Below are positions 10,837 to 20,348 of a DNA stretch of 29,303 bases, piece after piece. Source of the stretch: Amoebophrya sp. A120 (taxonomy: Eukaryota; Sar; Dinophyceae; Syndiniales; Amoebophryaceae); the NCBI GenBank assembly GCA_905178155.1, contig CAJINV010000005.1:6560625-6589927 (forward strand), read 5' to 3'. Numbering within the stretch: the stretch's first letter is position 1; each line of letters begins with the position of its first letter. The position numbers and the translations under genes were made by a program. The notes under the pieces are model-generated. The model was not told where the DNA came from. It worked only from the letters and a program-made list of their open reading frames with translations, and did not search any database.

Positions 10837-13800
10837 ATGACGAGGCAACCTCCCACTGGAACTACGGGCGTTTGTCTCTCCGCCGCGACCAGGGGAAAAA
10901 CGACCACGCGGAAAACGACAGTGAGGATGCGGCTGCCCTCCGTGATGTCGGCCGTCACGCCCGCGTTGCTTGGCGGCGGCGGGATAAGCCTTCTCCTCGG
11001 TGTGGAGGCTGTGGTGACGACGCGGGTGCAGCAGAAAACTGCGTCACATGCTTCTGCTTACATCTATCCGTGTGACGGTGAGCATGAAGTAGAGACCAAT
11101 TGCTTCACCATCGGTGAAAATTCTTATTGCCTAAAATGTGGGTGCAACCCGGGTTACGCGAGAAAACATTGGCTCACGGGAGCATGGGTCACCAAAGCTC
11201 TTTTGCGGTCCGAGCCTCTTACTATTAAACCTTGTGAGGAGGTCTGCGACTTCACGTGTCCGACGGATCCTGCGAAAATAAACTGCGAGTCGAATGCGGT
11301 CAAGGATGCTCGTTTCGGTGAACCGCCGTCTGAGAAACCTGGGGTGTATGTGTCCAGCGGGGTGGACCCGGCCGCGGCGGGGAAATGTTTTCTGCCACTT
11401 GAAGGAGATGCCGATAATCTAGCAGAAATGGTGTTCGATTTCACCGGCTTCCGCACCACCTACGAGGACGCAACGCAAGCCAGTAACCATGTTATGCCGT
11501 GCAAATACATATGGCTGAGTCCTCTGAAGAATAAATGCGAGCTTGTGCTAAAGTCACTTCCCGTTGGCCGTACTGTGCACAGGTAGTAAAAGCGGCCCCG
11601 CTTTATTTCTTGTCACGACACGCAGATATGGTCGGTCGCTTTCGCATGGTGGTCGCTGAGCGTCGTCGCAAGAAAACATCGACTGCTTCGGCATGTAGTG
11701 CAGATTTATTTCTGAGCAATGCAAAAATGCATGACAACGGGACCCAGCTCCATATTTGCACCGCATAGCTTGGAACCAGAAGGAAAAGTGTGAGGAGTTT
11801 TGTGCTTCACAGGACGAGTGCCTCGGGTTCGTGCTGTGGAAGGGGGCAAAGAAGGCGGTAGATGAAGCTTGGGATATAGGTGATCTGACGGGGGCGGATT
11901 CTGATGGTAAGACAAAATGGCGGTGTGTATACTTCGACGGGTCAGAGGGTGTTGACGTGCTGGACGAGTTGGCAATGGTTCCAGAGGGCACGCTATGACC
12001 TGTAAATCTGTCTGGGCCTGGGAGAATGCAGATTTTTGCATACGGATACATATTAGTGGGGACCTGCGAGTAGAAGGTCCGCGATGCACGCGGAGCATAA
12101 CAAGATCCGCGAAGGGGTCTTCCTTGTGCTTAGTCCGCATAAAAAGAAATGGCCCGTGCGGGTCGTGAGAAAAAGTGTGCGCTTTCATTTCTGCTCACGA
12201 TGGTGCAAGACAGATTTTAGTGTGCTCCGGACCCAGCATCACAAGTTGCAATGTTCCAGAGGACCCAGACATGCTTGCAATGCATACACTCCGTATCGAG
12301 GCAGAATGGCATACGGCGTCCAGAAGTGGTGCCCCTGTACGGAGTGCAAGGATGGCCAGACGTTTGATACCAACTCGCAGAAGTGTAAATGCACCGGCGC
12401 CAACCAAGAGGTGAACGTTGCCGGAGACTGTGTGTGCAAGGACGGGTACAAGGATGACGGCGGGATTTGTGTCATGGATTGCGACCTGACGTGCCCCGTC
12501 GAAGTCATGTGCAAGGACTATGATGCGATTTACGGGTCCGACACGAAAATTCAAGGGGGCAGGTTCGTGACGCACCCGGTTGCGGAGAATGCTTGTGGTC
12601 CGCTGAACGATATGCATTGCAAATATATCTGGGTCGGGAAAAGGATTGCAACAGCTGCCATGCACATTTTGCATGACGCATGCTCTCTGTGATGTATGCC
12701 CTAGCTGCACCGAGGATTTTTTGAGTGCTTTTTGATCCTCTTTCCGCGTAGCAAAAAGTGGACGCCTCTTGCTGCTCATGCAATACGGATGTTTTTACAA
12801 TCCACAGGCAGCATTTTTGCCTGGCCAGCGAATGACCCCAGGGCAACCGGATGGCTGTTGCCTGGTTATCAGCGGCTTCGGCGATCGATCGTGCCCCTAT
12901 GGCCTTGTATTCCGGGTACTCCGGATCGCGCAACTAACCAACCAACAAGTTAGTTGGACTGCAAGTTCGATCCTCCTGTTGGGAATTGCTACAAGGTGTA
13001 CAACTTTTCCAGACCCAGACCACATATTTGCATTGCATAAAGGATATTGCAGGCAAGACTCACAAACAGCTGTTCGCGGACAACGTTATGACGTACGAAG
13101 CAGACGGCGGGAAAGGGGCACTGGCCCCGACTGCAGAGGATTGCGAAACAGAGTGCGCTGGAAATGCTGAGTGCGAAGGGTTTGTCACGTTCAATACCAA
13201 ACAAGACGGCGACAACGTCAACAAGTGGAAGTGCTATTGCTTTGGTACCAAGGCTGGAACCCATTATCCTTATCCAGACAGCAACAATGTGACGGACACG
13301 GAGAACGACAGAATTCGGCACCTCAGCAAGTGGTGCCCCTGCAATACCTGTCCAAATGGCAAGTTCTTCGACCCGACTGGTGCGCGGGGCAGTAATTGCA
13401 AGGAGTGTCTTGCAGATGCACATGCACCCAATTGGGACAGCAACAGTCACCAGTGCGTCGCGGAGTGCCCGAACGGTTACCCTGGTGCCGACTATCCCTA
13501 GTGGAAAAACCTACCCAGTACCCTGTATAGGTCAGACGGGAAATAGAAATAATTACAGTCATGATTTGCTACATCTAGAGGACAAATAATCCAGAAGTTC
13601 TTCTTCTTTTGGAACTTACGCATGACAAGCAGAACTTGAACTTTGGACATGCAAGGCAGTCCTGGCTAGCGTCCCTAGCCGCATAGCCAACTCACTAGCA
13701 TAACGAATTTCCAAACACGACTTCTTCTAAAGGGCTGCCAGGGGGAGTCGAGTGCTCTCTTTTTCTTTTGCTTCTCCGAGAAGCAAAAGAAAATCCAAAG

Positions 13801-16800
13801 AGAATTAACTGAAATCCATGCGCGAAAAGTTTCGAAAAAAAAAAGATTGGCAGGACAATTCTAGGTAGTTGGGTACGTTTTTCTACAGGATACAGACAAA
13901 GTGTGCGTCGCGTGCGGCGACAGAATGAAGCCCAACGAGGACGGGAATGCCTGCGAATGCGAAGACGGGTACGAGATGCAAGGGGACACGTGTGAGGCTC
14001 CCGTTTGTGATGACACCGTGACACTAAGTGACGGCGGTACTCCTGTTGCAGTTGAAAACGTACGGGCCTCCGACGGTAAGTGTGCGTGCTTAGGTGGCTA
14101 CAAGAGAAACACCACCAGTGGCTGGACGGAGGTCAAAGAAAAACAAGATGACCCCGACGCCCCGTACGTTCCGTGCCAGGCGGAGACCTGCGAACTCACC
14201 TGCCCGACGGCCCCGAGTGAGATAAACTGCCAGGCGGCTGCAATTACGGAAATCGTTGAGACAAACGGCAAAGGTATGTTCGTGAGAAGCCCCTTCGCCG
14301 GGCATTCCCGTTGTGCGCCCAAGCTGGAGGCGAACGCCACGAACGTTCGCCCCACAATCCTCGATCTGACGCTGAACTGGAGCGAATACGGGCAGGACCA
14401 AAAGCAAGCGACCAGCGGCAGCGGTCAGTTACCAGAGTGTGAGAAAACGTGCGCCAAAAAGCACGGCGACTCGTGCAAGGGTTTTCTGGTTTTCAAGAGC
14501 ACAGATGACGAAACCCTGGATGGTGGTAATAAGTGGAGGTGCCGGTTCTTCAACAACACCTATCCGGAAGTGGATATTAAAAGGAAAAAATCCCTCCTCC
14601 CTATATCAAAACAAAGTTTCTAATGCTGGATTTGCGTACACAAATCAGATCTTGCAATTGCAGGCCTATATCGAGCCTGAGCCGAGAGGTTTTGGCCTAG
14701 GCGCTTAGCATGACAGACGTTGACGCTGTACTAGGTCGAACAGCATCACAGACCGCCTGCATAATGCGGCGGACATTCTAAATCTGCCCTCTTGCGAGAC
14801 AGACGCCATTTGTGGCCACAAATCAGCGCCGCAAATCTTCAACAGCATGGCTGTTCAACATGGGGAGGGGGGATTTTTCCTGACGATAGATGAACTGGCT
14901 CCGTTAGACTTGCCCTCCGGAAGCGGAAGGAGCAACATTAAGTACATGAGCAAGTGGTGCCCCTGCACGACTTGCCCCGCGGACCGGCCGAACTGGAACC
15001 TGACTGATCAGGACTGCACCGCTTGCCCGCAGGCCACGCCGCATTGGCACGCCGCAAACCAGACCTGCGTCGCGGCCTGCCCGGCGGGAACACACGCGGA
15101 GGCAGAAACTGGGCATTGTGCGGAAAACGTTCTTGCCTGCTCTTGCCCCCACGGGATACGCATAGTGCATGTACTGGGTCTGGATGAGTGCGAACTCAAT
15201 GTTGTGATGCGTATTTTCTTAGATCACGCAGAAATCTGTCGTGCACTTGCCTTGGACACAAAATTTGAACAGAATTTTGCCCCCTTGCTTTTGTGATGTC
15301 ACCGAAAGATGAGGGCATCTGCTGATTATATGCGGATTTTTACGCAACACTGCAAAATGTCCTTTCTCAAGAACTTTTTGATGCTAGGACTTTCCTGCAA
15401 GCGAGACGACCTGGTGGGTCGTGCGAAAACACCATGACAATCTGCATTCACTCAGACGCCAGACATGTTTTTGGTTGATAGGGTACTCCGGTGGCGGATT
15501 TGGTCTGTGCCGCGAATTATGCATTGCAGAAGCATCGCTATCGTGCTTGTACTAGTGCAATACAAATTAATAGCGGAGCGTGACGAATGAGATTTGTCAT
15601 GCTGATGTAGCTTGAAAAAGAGACTTGTCATGCATGATTGCGATTAGTACGAGTGCGATGCTTTTGCGATGCATACGGATGAGGTGAAGTGCGAAAAATG
15701 CAATGCCGGGTTTCACGACGCTGGAAACGGCTGCGTGGCGAATGATATCAAGTGTAAAAATGTCTGGGTCTGGAAGATTGCGAGATTTGTCATGCGTATT
15801 TCGGATCACCCAAATGGCGTCTGATGCAGGCAAAAGCATCACAGGTTTTTGGCACGCCTCATGATGCCTGTCCCGCATGAGAAACTTCCTACTTGCGTGC
15901 CAAGAAATGGACAGCTTTTGGCGCTCATGCAACACAAATTTTTGCGTGTTCCAGAGTTTGCATCACAAGTTCCAACCCTTCCAGACCCAGACATTTTTAC
16001 AGGTGATAAACGAGTGCACGTGCGACAGCGGGTATGCAAAAAAAAAAAACTGTGTAAATGTAAGTTATCTGTGATGGAAAGCATGCTGAACACAGTATAC
16101 AGTTGTCATGCTAGCCAGGGATTATAGAGTCCGATTTGTTCATATGTGTTGCCCTACGTACTGGCTGCGCATCATGACAGGAGGTTTTCTCTGTGGTCAT
16201 GCAGAACTACATATTTGTCATGCTGTCGCGCCAAGACACCTAACAGTAACACTGACACAGTTTTTTTCTGGGATAGCGGGGCAGACACCGAGGTCGCAGC
16301 GACGGGAGAGGCATGTCCGACGCACGGAGAGAGCCTGTGCGTGTGCAAAGAGGGGCTTGTATGCATTGCAAATTTGTCTGGGTCTCCTGGAAGATTGCAA
16401 CTTGTCATGCTATAGCTTTGGACTCTAAAAAAATTTTTACAGCATGAAGAGCAGCAGGAGGACTCCAGTTGTTGCTATGCGTTCGCAGACGGCATTTCTC
16501 TTCATGCGGGAGAGGCAACATCAAGAAGCCCGTAAAAAACCTGTGATGCTAGGGCATGCATCACAAACATCATGGGTGATGCAAAATGTGCATGACGAGC
16601 GTTCCACTCTTCCAGACCCAGACATATGTGCAGCTGATAGCTCGAGCGGCAAAGCGACGGAACTTGTGCGACCACGACACTGTCCGACTGCCCCTGCACG
16701 CACGGCACCGGCGTATCCAAGAAAAAAACGTTGTAGGTGTAACTTTTTTGGAGGAGCAGCATTACAAATCTGTCGGGCATGACAGCAAAAACCTGTCATG

Positions 16801-17967
16801 CGCAGATAGTACGTGAAAACGCCCTTTAATGGGCCCTAATAAGCACGACAGACGCAATCATCTTGCATGTTGCGCATTACAAATTTACACTAACAACGTT
16901 TTTTTCTTGGATACGGCGCCGCTGGCGACCAGTGTCCGGACAAGGAGGAAAAGTGCACCGAGTGCGACGAGGGCTACAAGCTGGGCGTACCCTAGTGAAA
17001 AGTATCGTACTCGTATTGCAATCGTGCATTACAAAGTCTTTTCGTAAGGTAAATCCGCATTACAAATTTTTATTTTTCATGCTGAGGAAACTTGTAATGC
17101 ATTCATACGAGTACGATACTATTTTGCAATGCATAGGGCGCCACCAGCGGCAAGTGCGATGAGTGCGCCGAGGGGTTCGAGGACTCCGCGGGTGAGTGCG
17201 TGGCAGCTTCTCTCGCCCCTTTGGCGGAGCCTCCGTATTGTGAGGAAAAATCCCCCTACTTCCCCATATGGAAAACGCATCCGTCTCAGAATTTGTGATG
17301 CAGATTTGTGACCACAAATCCTGTCTGTCTTGCAAGAAGGCAAGAAGCCCAGAGTAGAGTCCGCCACATTATGCAGGCGGTTTGTGATGCTGCTCGCCTT
17401 ACAGCATAGAAGACATTGGTTATGCTAGTTGCCTAAGTCAAAACCTCTCAGCTCAGGCTTGGCGTATGCCTGCAATTCTCCACTGCAAGACAAATCCGAT
17501 CTGTGTACGGAACTCCAGCATCAGAAATTTCGTTTTGATATGGGGAGGGGGCATTTTTCCTTTTGATACTCCGAGCGAAAAACTGTGCGGAGAAGGCAGT
17601 TGTTTATGCATTGCAAATACTTGTGTCTGGGTCTGGAAGGATGCAAGTTGTGATGCTAATTCTGGATCGTGCAAAAATGTGTGTTGCATGAATGCCAAAA
17701 GCTGTCCACTTTTGACCAAGTAGAGTTAGAGAGGAAGTTTCTCATGCAGGATCATAGGCATGATAGGGATCATCTCACAGAATCTGTCATGCTAGGTCCT
17801 GCATTCCAGACGACATGGATCATGGAAAATCAGCATGACAAGCCTCGGAATTATCTTGATAATCCAGACCCCGACACGACATTTGCACTGGATATTGTTT
17901 TCTCGAAGTCAATGACGACCCAGAGGGGCAGCCGGCAGAACGAGAGGACGCGTTTCTCATGTTGTAA
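10837..17967 (+). CDS. Gene 2: paralog of gene 1, cysteine-rich PAN/EGF-like protein, 15 exons
   Basis: Exons: 10837-11492, 11773-11993, 12292-12610, 13045-13492, 13898-14574, 14894-15156, 15486-15517, 15681-15745, 16014-16032, 16281-16359, 16645-16713, 16919-16987, 17141-17235, 17574-17604, 17900-17967. They join to 3111 nt (about 1036 aa). The ATG lies in ACCACCATGA. Residues 33-60 are hydrophobic (LLGGGGISLLLGVEAVV), a likely signal peptide or anchor, followed by TTRVQQKT, which matches gene 1 TTRLQQKT. CDFTCP, CDLTCP and CELTCP domains start near 136, 355 and 645. PAN-like domains start near 225, 430 and 728, and KWCPC linkers near 304, 493 and 792. The last 240 residues are short EGF-like repeats (C.C..G, KCTECDEGYKLG), and the tail FLEV...FLML matches gene 1. 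It lacks most of the long EGF-like run of gene 1. Introns of the two paralogs sit at different places, so most were gained after duplication. Surface binding or adhesion is inferred from the domain types only. Confidence 0.87.
11493..11767. mobile_element. Introner element, degenerate family A (gene 2 intron 1)
   Basis: The 275-bp element starts TATGCCGTGCAAATACATAT and ends CATATTTGCACCGCATA, with inner remnants GGCTGAGTCC and GGGACCCAGC. Flanks CATGT and GCTTG no longer match. Removal with 5 bp joins ASNH to VNQKEKCEEFC, the start of the first PAN domain. It is an old insertion. Confidence 0.72.
11994..12286. mobile_element. Introner element, family A (gene 2 intron 2)
   Basis: The 293-bp element starts TATGACCTGTAAATCTGTCT and ends GACATGCTTGCAATGCATA. 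Flanks are CACGC and CACTC (4 of 5). Excision joins VPEGT to PYRGRMAYGVQKWCPC. Gene 1 is uninterrupted at the homologous place (around 1930-1965), so this is a gain in gene 2. Confidence 0.85.
12611..13039. mobile_element. Introner element, family A with enlarged interior (gene 2 intron 3)
   Basis: At 429 bp this is the longest element. It starts TATGCATTGCAAATATATCT and ends ACATATTTGCATTGCATA, with flanks AACGA and AAGGA (4 of 5). The first 200 bp follow the 5751/7724 type. About 160 bp near 12815-12990 have no counterpart there and include an inverted CTAAC...GTTAG word. Removal joins ACGPLN to DIAGKTHKQ in frame. Confidence 0.85.
13493..13892. mobile_element. Introner element, singleton family (gene 2 intron 4)
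   Basis: The 400-bp element starts TATCCCTAGTGGAAAAACCT and ends CGTTTTTCTACAGGATA. The inverted ends share (G)GAAAAAC.TACCCA. Flanks CCGAC and CAGAC match at 4 of 5. Excision joins GYPGAD to KVCVACGDR in frame. Without it the reading frame ends at 13499-13501. Confidence 0.82.
14575..14888. mobile_element. Introner element, family C2, inverted (gene 2 intron 5)
   Basis: The 314-bp element starts TATTAAAAGGAAAAAATCCC and ends GGATTTTTCCTGACGATA. Flanks are GTGGA and GATGA (3 of 5). Its interior is the reverse complement of the 6043 and 17236 elements and runs parallel to 26269. Excision joins TYPEV to ELAPLDLPS in frame. Confidence 0.85.
15157..15480. mobile_element. Introner element, degenerate family A (gene 2 intron 6)
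   Basis: The 324-bp element keeps ACTGGGTCTGG near its left end and GCCAGACATGTTTTTGGTTGATA-like sequence at its right. Flanks CGGGA and GGGTA match at 3 of 5, so the exact left end is uncertain by a base or two. Excision joins CSCPHG to TPVADLVCAAN in frame. Confidence 0.72.
15518..15675. mobile_element. Introner element, family F, short (gene 2 intron 7)
   Basis: The 158-bp element starts TATGCATTGCAGAAGCATCG and ends CGATGCTTTTGCGATGCATA. Flanks are CGAAT and CGGAT (one transition). It shares TAC(T/G)(C/A)GT-type inner repeats with the 16988 element. Removal joins a 32-bp exon to NEVKCEKCNAGF in frame. Confidence 0.87.
15746..16008. mobile_element. Introner element, family A (gene 2 intron 8)
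   Basis: The 263-bp element starts TATCAAGTGTAAAAATGTCT and ends AGACATTTTTACAGGTGATA. Flanks are AATGA and AACGA (one transition). Excision joins CVAN to ECTCDSG. The interior follows the 5751 type in the same orientation. Confidence 0.9.
16033..16275. mobile_element. Introner element, family D (gene 2 intron 9)
   Basis: The 243-bp element begins TATGCA followed by 12 A and CTGTGTAAATG, and ends ACACAGTTTTTTTCTGGGATA. The duplication GCGGG is perfect. Upstream it leaves a 19-bp exon (16014-16032), the smallest in the window. Excision joins CDSG to ADTEVAATGEAC. Confidence 0.92.
16360..16639. mobile_element. Introner element, family A, inverted (gene 2 intron 10)
   Basis: The 280-bp element starts TATGCATTGCAAATTTGTCT and ends AGACATATGTGCAGCTGATA. 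Flanks are GCTTG and GCTCG (one transition). The interior is the reverse complement of the 5751/7724 type. Excision joins CKEGL to ERQSDGTCATT in frame. Confidence 0.9.
16714..16913. mobile_element. Introner element, family D (gene 2 intron 11)
   Basis: The 200-bp element starts TATCCAAGAAAAAAACGTTG and ends CAACGTTTTTTTCTTGGATA, a perfect 20-bp inverted repeat. The duplication CGGCG is perfect, so it is among the youngest insertions. Excision joins THGTG to AAGDQCPDKE in frame. Confidence 0.94.
16988..17135. mobile_element. Introner element, family F, short (gene 2 intron 12)
   Basis: At 148 bp this is the smallest element. Its inner arms, GTATCGTACTCGTAT (left) and ATACGAGTACGATAC (right), are perfect inverted repeats, while the outermost 14 bases are asymmetric (TACCCTAGTGAAAA against TATTTTGCAATGCATA). 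The duplication GGGCG is perfect. Excision joins YKLG to ATSGKCDEC in frame. Confidence 0.92.
17236..17568. mobile_element. Introner element, family C2 (gene 2 intron 13)
   Basis: The 333-bp element starts TATTGTGAGGAAAAATCCCC and ends GCATTTTTCCTTTTGATA, with a perfect duplication, CTCCG. The interior runs parallel to the 6043 element, with one change in the 18-bp palindrome. Excision joins LAEPP to SEKLCGEG in frame. Confidence 0.93.
17605..17894. mobile_element. Introner element, family A, inverted (gene 2 intron 14)
   Basis: The 290-bp element starts TATGCATTGCAAATACTTGT and ends CATTTGCACTGGATA, with a perfect duplication, TTGTT. Excision joins CGEGSC to FLEVNDDPEG. The homologous codons in gene 1 carry a different insertion four nucleotides away. 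Confidence 0.92.
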
Positions 17968-18036
17968 ACAAGTTTTGGAACAACATACAAAAACATTTGC
18001 CCATTTCGTGGAGAAGAACGAGGGCAGAGTCAAGTA

Positions 18037-18961
18037 CTAGAAATTATGACTCAAGAACAACGGGAGGAAATGAATTCTGCACTGTATCTATGCAAGAAAA
18101 AAACTGTGTAAGTGTAACTCTGTAATGCAGAATATGCAACAGACTTACGCCTGTCATGCCACACAACCACGAAGCTCTTTTTTCATGTGTGTTTTCCCTT
18201 ACAAGCCGCGCATGACAGGTTTTCTCTGTCATGTAGAGCAAATTTGTGATGCTGTCAGCCAAAGAAAGTTACACTTACACAGTTTTTTTCTTGGATAGTA
18301 TCCGATACAATTCGACCTGTATTCGTTCTTGAAGAAGCTCCTGCTGGCGGCCTAAGGCATGGCTAAAGGTAGAATAAAATGCTTTTGAGTTTATTTTTCT
18401 GTTCTGAAGCAGGAGTTGATGTTGATCTAGACGACGATCGTTGTTCATGTTATCACAAATTGATGACGAAGGGCCTGCTTTAGCATTGCACTTCCGCATG
18501 ACAAACGAAACAAAAAAAAACAGGTTGAGAAGAACGCAGGGCATGAGGAGATTGTCCTGGCCGTCACGGATTTTTTGCTCATTTTCATGCGCGGACTGAG
18601 CCATGATGTGCTGAAGGTAGAATAAAGTGCTTTTGAGTAGTGCTTTGTGGTTGTTGAAGATGCTGTCACAAATTGATGACGAAGAACCTGCTTTAGCATT
18701 GCACTTCCGCATGACAAACGAAACAAAAAAAAACAGGTTGAGAAGAACGCAGGGCATGAGGAGATTGTCCTGGCCGTCACGGATTTTTTGCTCATTTTCA
18801 TGCGCGGACTGAGCCATGATGTGCTGAAGGTAGAATAAAGTGCTTTTGAGTAGTGCTTTGTGGTTGTTGAAGATGCTGTCACAAATTGATGACGAAGAAC
18901 CTGCTTTACCATTGCACTTCCGCATGACAAAAAAAAACAGGTCGCGAGGAACGCAGTGCAC
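18037..18961 (-). CDS. Possible minus-strand gene with 71-residue repeats and one introner
   Basis: From about 18961 down to the element at 18297 the minus strand is open for more than 220 codons and encodes repeated units of 71 residues. Each unit has a hydrophobic segment (LLNLFFFVSFVMRKC) and a polar part (AHENEQKIRDGQDN). Removing the element at 18089-18297 plus 5 bp carries the frame on to a stop at 18037-18039. No ATG is seen at the 5' end; the open stretch begins with GTG, and the outermost repeat has a one-base deletion. A second minus-strand frame is also open for 179 codons (18445-18984), as expected for a 213-bp repeat lacking stops. It is either a broken gene end or a non-coding repeat. 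No family was recognised. Confidence 0.35.
18089..18297. mobile_element. Introner element, family D, outside the main genes
   Basis: The 209-bp element starts TATGCAAGAAAAAAACTGTG and ends CACAGTTTTTTTCTTGGATA, with a perfect duplication, GTATC. It lies 122 bp beyond the gene 2 stop. It is either intergenic or an intron of the doubtful minus-strand ORF. Its interior is parallel to the 16033 and 27230 elements. Confidence 0.88.
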
Positions 18962-18990
18962 GCGGAGATTGTCCTTGCCATCACGGATTT
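18366..18990. repeat. Tandem repeat with 213-bp period
   Basis: Units begin with AAGGTAGAATAAA at about 18366, 18614 and 18827. The second and third are spaced exactly 213 bp (71 codons) and are nearly identical until the third breaks off near 18990. The first is 248 bp with an unrelated 5' half. The unit contains GCATGACAAACGAAAC, close to the GCATGACAA word common inside introner elements. The high identity suggests recent duplication. Confidence 0.85.
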
Positions 18991-19505
18991 TTCCTCATTT
19001 TTCTGCGCGGACAGACTACATTTTGATGAAGGACCAGCACCTTGTCCGACTACCTTACACCTGAGCAGGCCGCGGGAAGAAGCAGGTGGCTCTCTTCATT
19101 ACACAAGTGGAACTTTTTTTTTCTGAATATGCACCTAGTACAACTTTAAGTTTGTTACATGACACTACAGGTACATACACAACTACATTTTTTTGCAACA
19201 AAACGGTCTAAAAGTAAGCGCTTTTTTTTTTGATTATCACAAATACGCAGCTACGTAATCTTCTGTTTTTTTCGTTTTTTTATGCCAGTTCATTTTGATA
19301 AAAAACATAATCGCTCAACGTTTAAACTTGATATTGATTTTTTTTGTTTCGCATATGCTCTTTTTTTTTACAATTTTTTACAACAAACTATTGCCTAGAA
19401 GACCCTCTTTTCCTGTTTCACCACAAGCATCTCCCATCGCCGTTTTTCTTCGATAAAGAACTGGGCGCCATAGTATCCCTATGTATAGTAGTTGCGCGGG
19501 AATAA

Positions 19506-19542
19506 GAAAGCCCGCCGGCTCACTGTGAGCCAGCGGGCTTTC
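19506..19542. repeat. GC-rich palindrome, hairpin 1
   Basis: Arms GAAAGCCCGCCGGCTCAC (19506-19523) and GTGAGCCAGCGGGCTTTC (19525-19542) pair over 18 bp with one mismatch and a single-base spacer. It may form a cruciform in DNA or a hairpin in RNA. It looks like a bacterial terminator stem, but this setting is eukaryotic. Confidence 0.85.
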
Positions 19543-19564
19543 TTTAGTAGCCGGCTGCTCACTG

Positions 19565-19605
19565 TATCGAAGTCCAGGACTGTGACACAGTCCTGGACTT
19601 CGATA
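19565..19605. repeat. Perfect 20-bp inverted repeat, hairpin 2
   Basis: TATCGAAGTCCAGGACTGTG (19565-19584) and its exact reverse complement (19586-19605) flank a single A. It lies 23 bp from hairpin 1. Such perfect arms are either very recent or under constraint. Confidence 0.9.
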
Positions 19606-20287
19606 ATTGTACTCAACATATTTCTACTGCTGCTGTGAAGAGGATTTTGACCGGCGGCCGCACAAGGAAGCAGTTGTAGTGCAGCTCTTGCGCTTCAGTT
19701 TGATCTTCGAAACAGAAAAAAAAGCACTCCCCCACAATTTCACCCAAAGTATCGTAGACTTTTTGGCGACCCCGTAGTTCCACTTTCACTTTCACAGCCC
19801 CCCGAGTCGCATGCATAAGTACGGTATATATGATTCCCCCGATTATCATAACGTATAGCCCCCCGGCCCCGCCATCTTTGAAAAGAAAAACGCGTTCCGC
19901 AAGTGTTAGTCAGACTTTTGCATCTATCGACCACAGTGAGGGTCACCAGCCAAGATCAAGAACAGGGAGCTGCTTTTTTACTTTACAATCTCGCGCCAAA
20001 CTTCAGCCGGCGGCGTGTAGCTGACGTAGACGTAGACAGTATTCATCAGACTGTTTTATTTCTGGTTAGGCCGACGAAAGAAGGGAACGTGGTGGCTGGA
20101 GCGGACAGACTGCGCATGGATGTTGTAGGGAGTATAGAAATGTTACTATGAGCTTATTTTTCTACGCCAATTTTACCACGCCAGTAGCACTGTTCACCTC
20201 CTTGTCGTGACGAGGCTCTAACCTCCTAGAAAATAAGCGACGCGCTCCTCGTAGTTAGTAGGCAGGCAATGAATTTTTGCAGATGAA

Positions 20288-20348
20288 AAACTTCTAGATG
20301 TACTAAAAATCCTGCACGAATAAACTTCTAGATGTAATAAAAATCCTG
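20288..20348. repeat. Short direct repeat
   Basis: A 27-bp word beginning AAACTTCTAGATGTA and ending AAAAATCCTG occurs at 20288-20314 and 20322-20348, with a single difference and a 34-bp period. No function is visible. Confidence 0.75.

Noticed and set aside
16444-16782. 112-codon ORF crossing element and exon
   Set aside because: It lies mostly within the 16360-16639 element, in a frame different from the supported exon.
19506-19542. Rho-independent terminator
   Set aside because: The stem would fit, but the genes are intron-rich and eukaryotic, and no proper U-tract follows.
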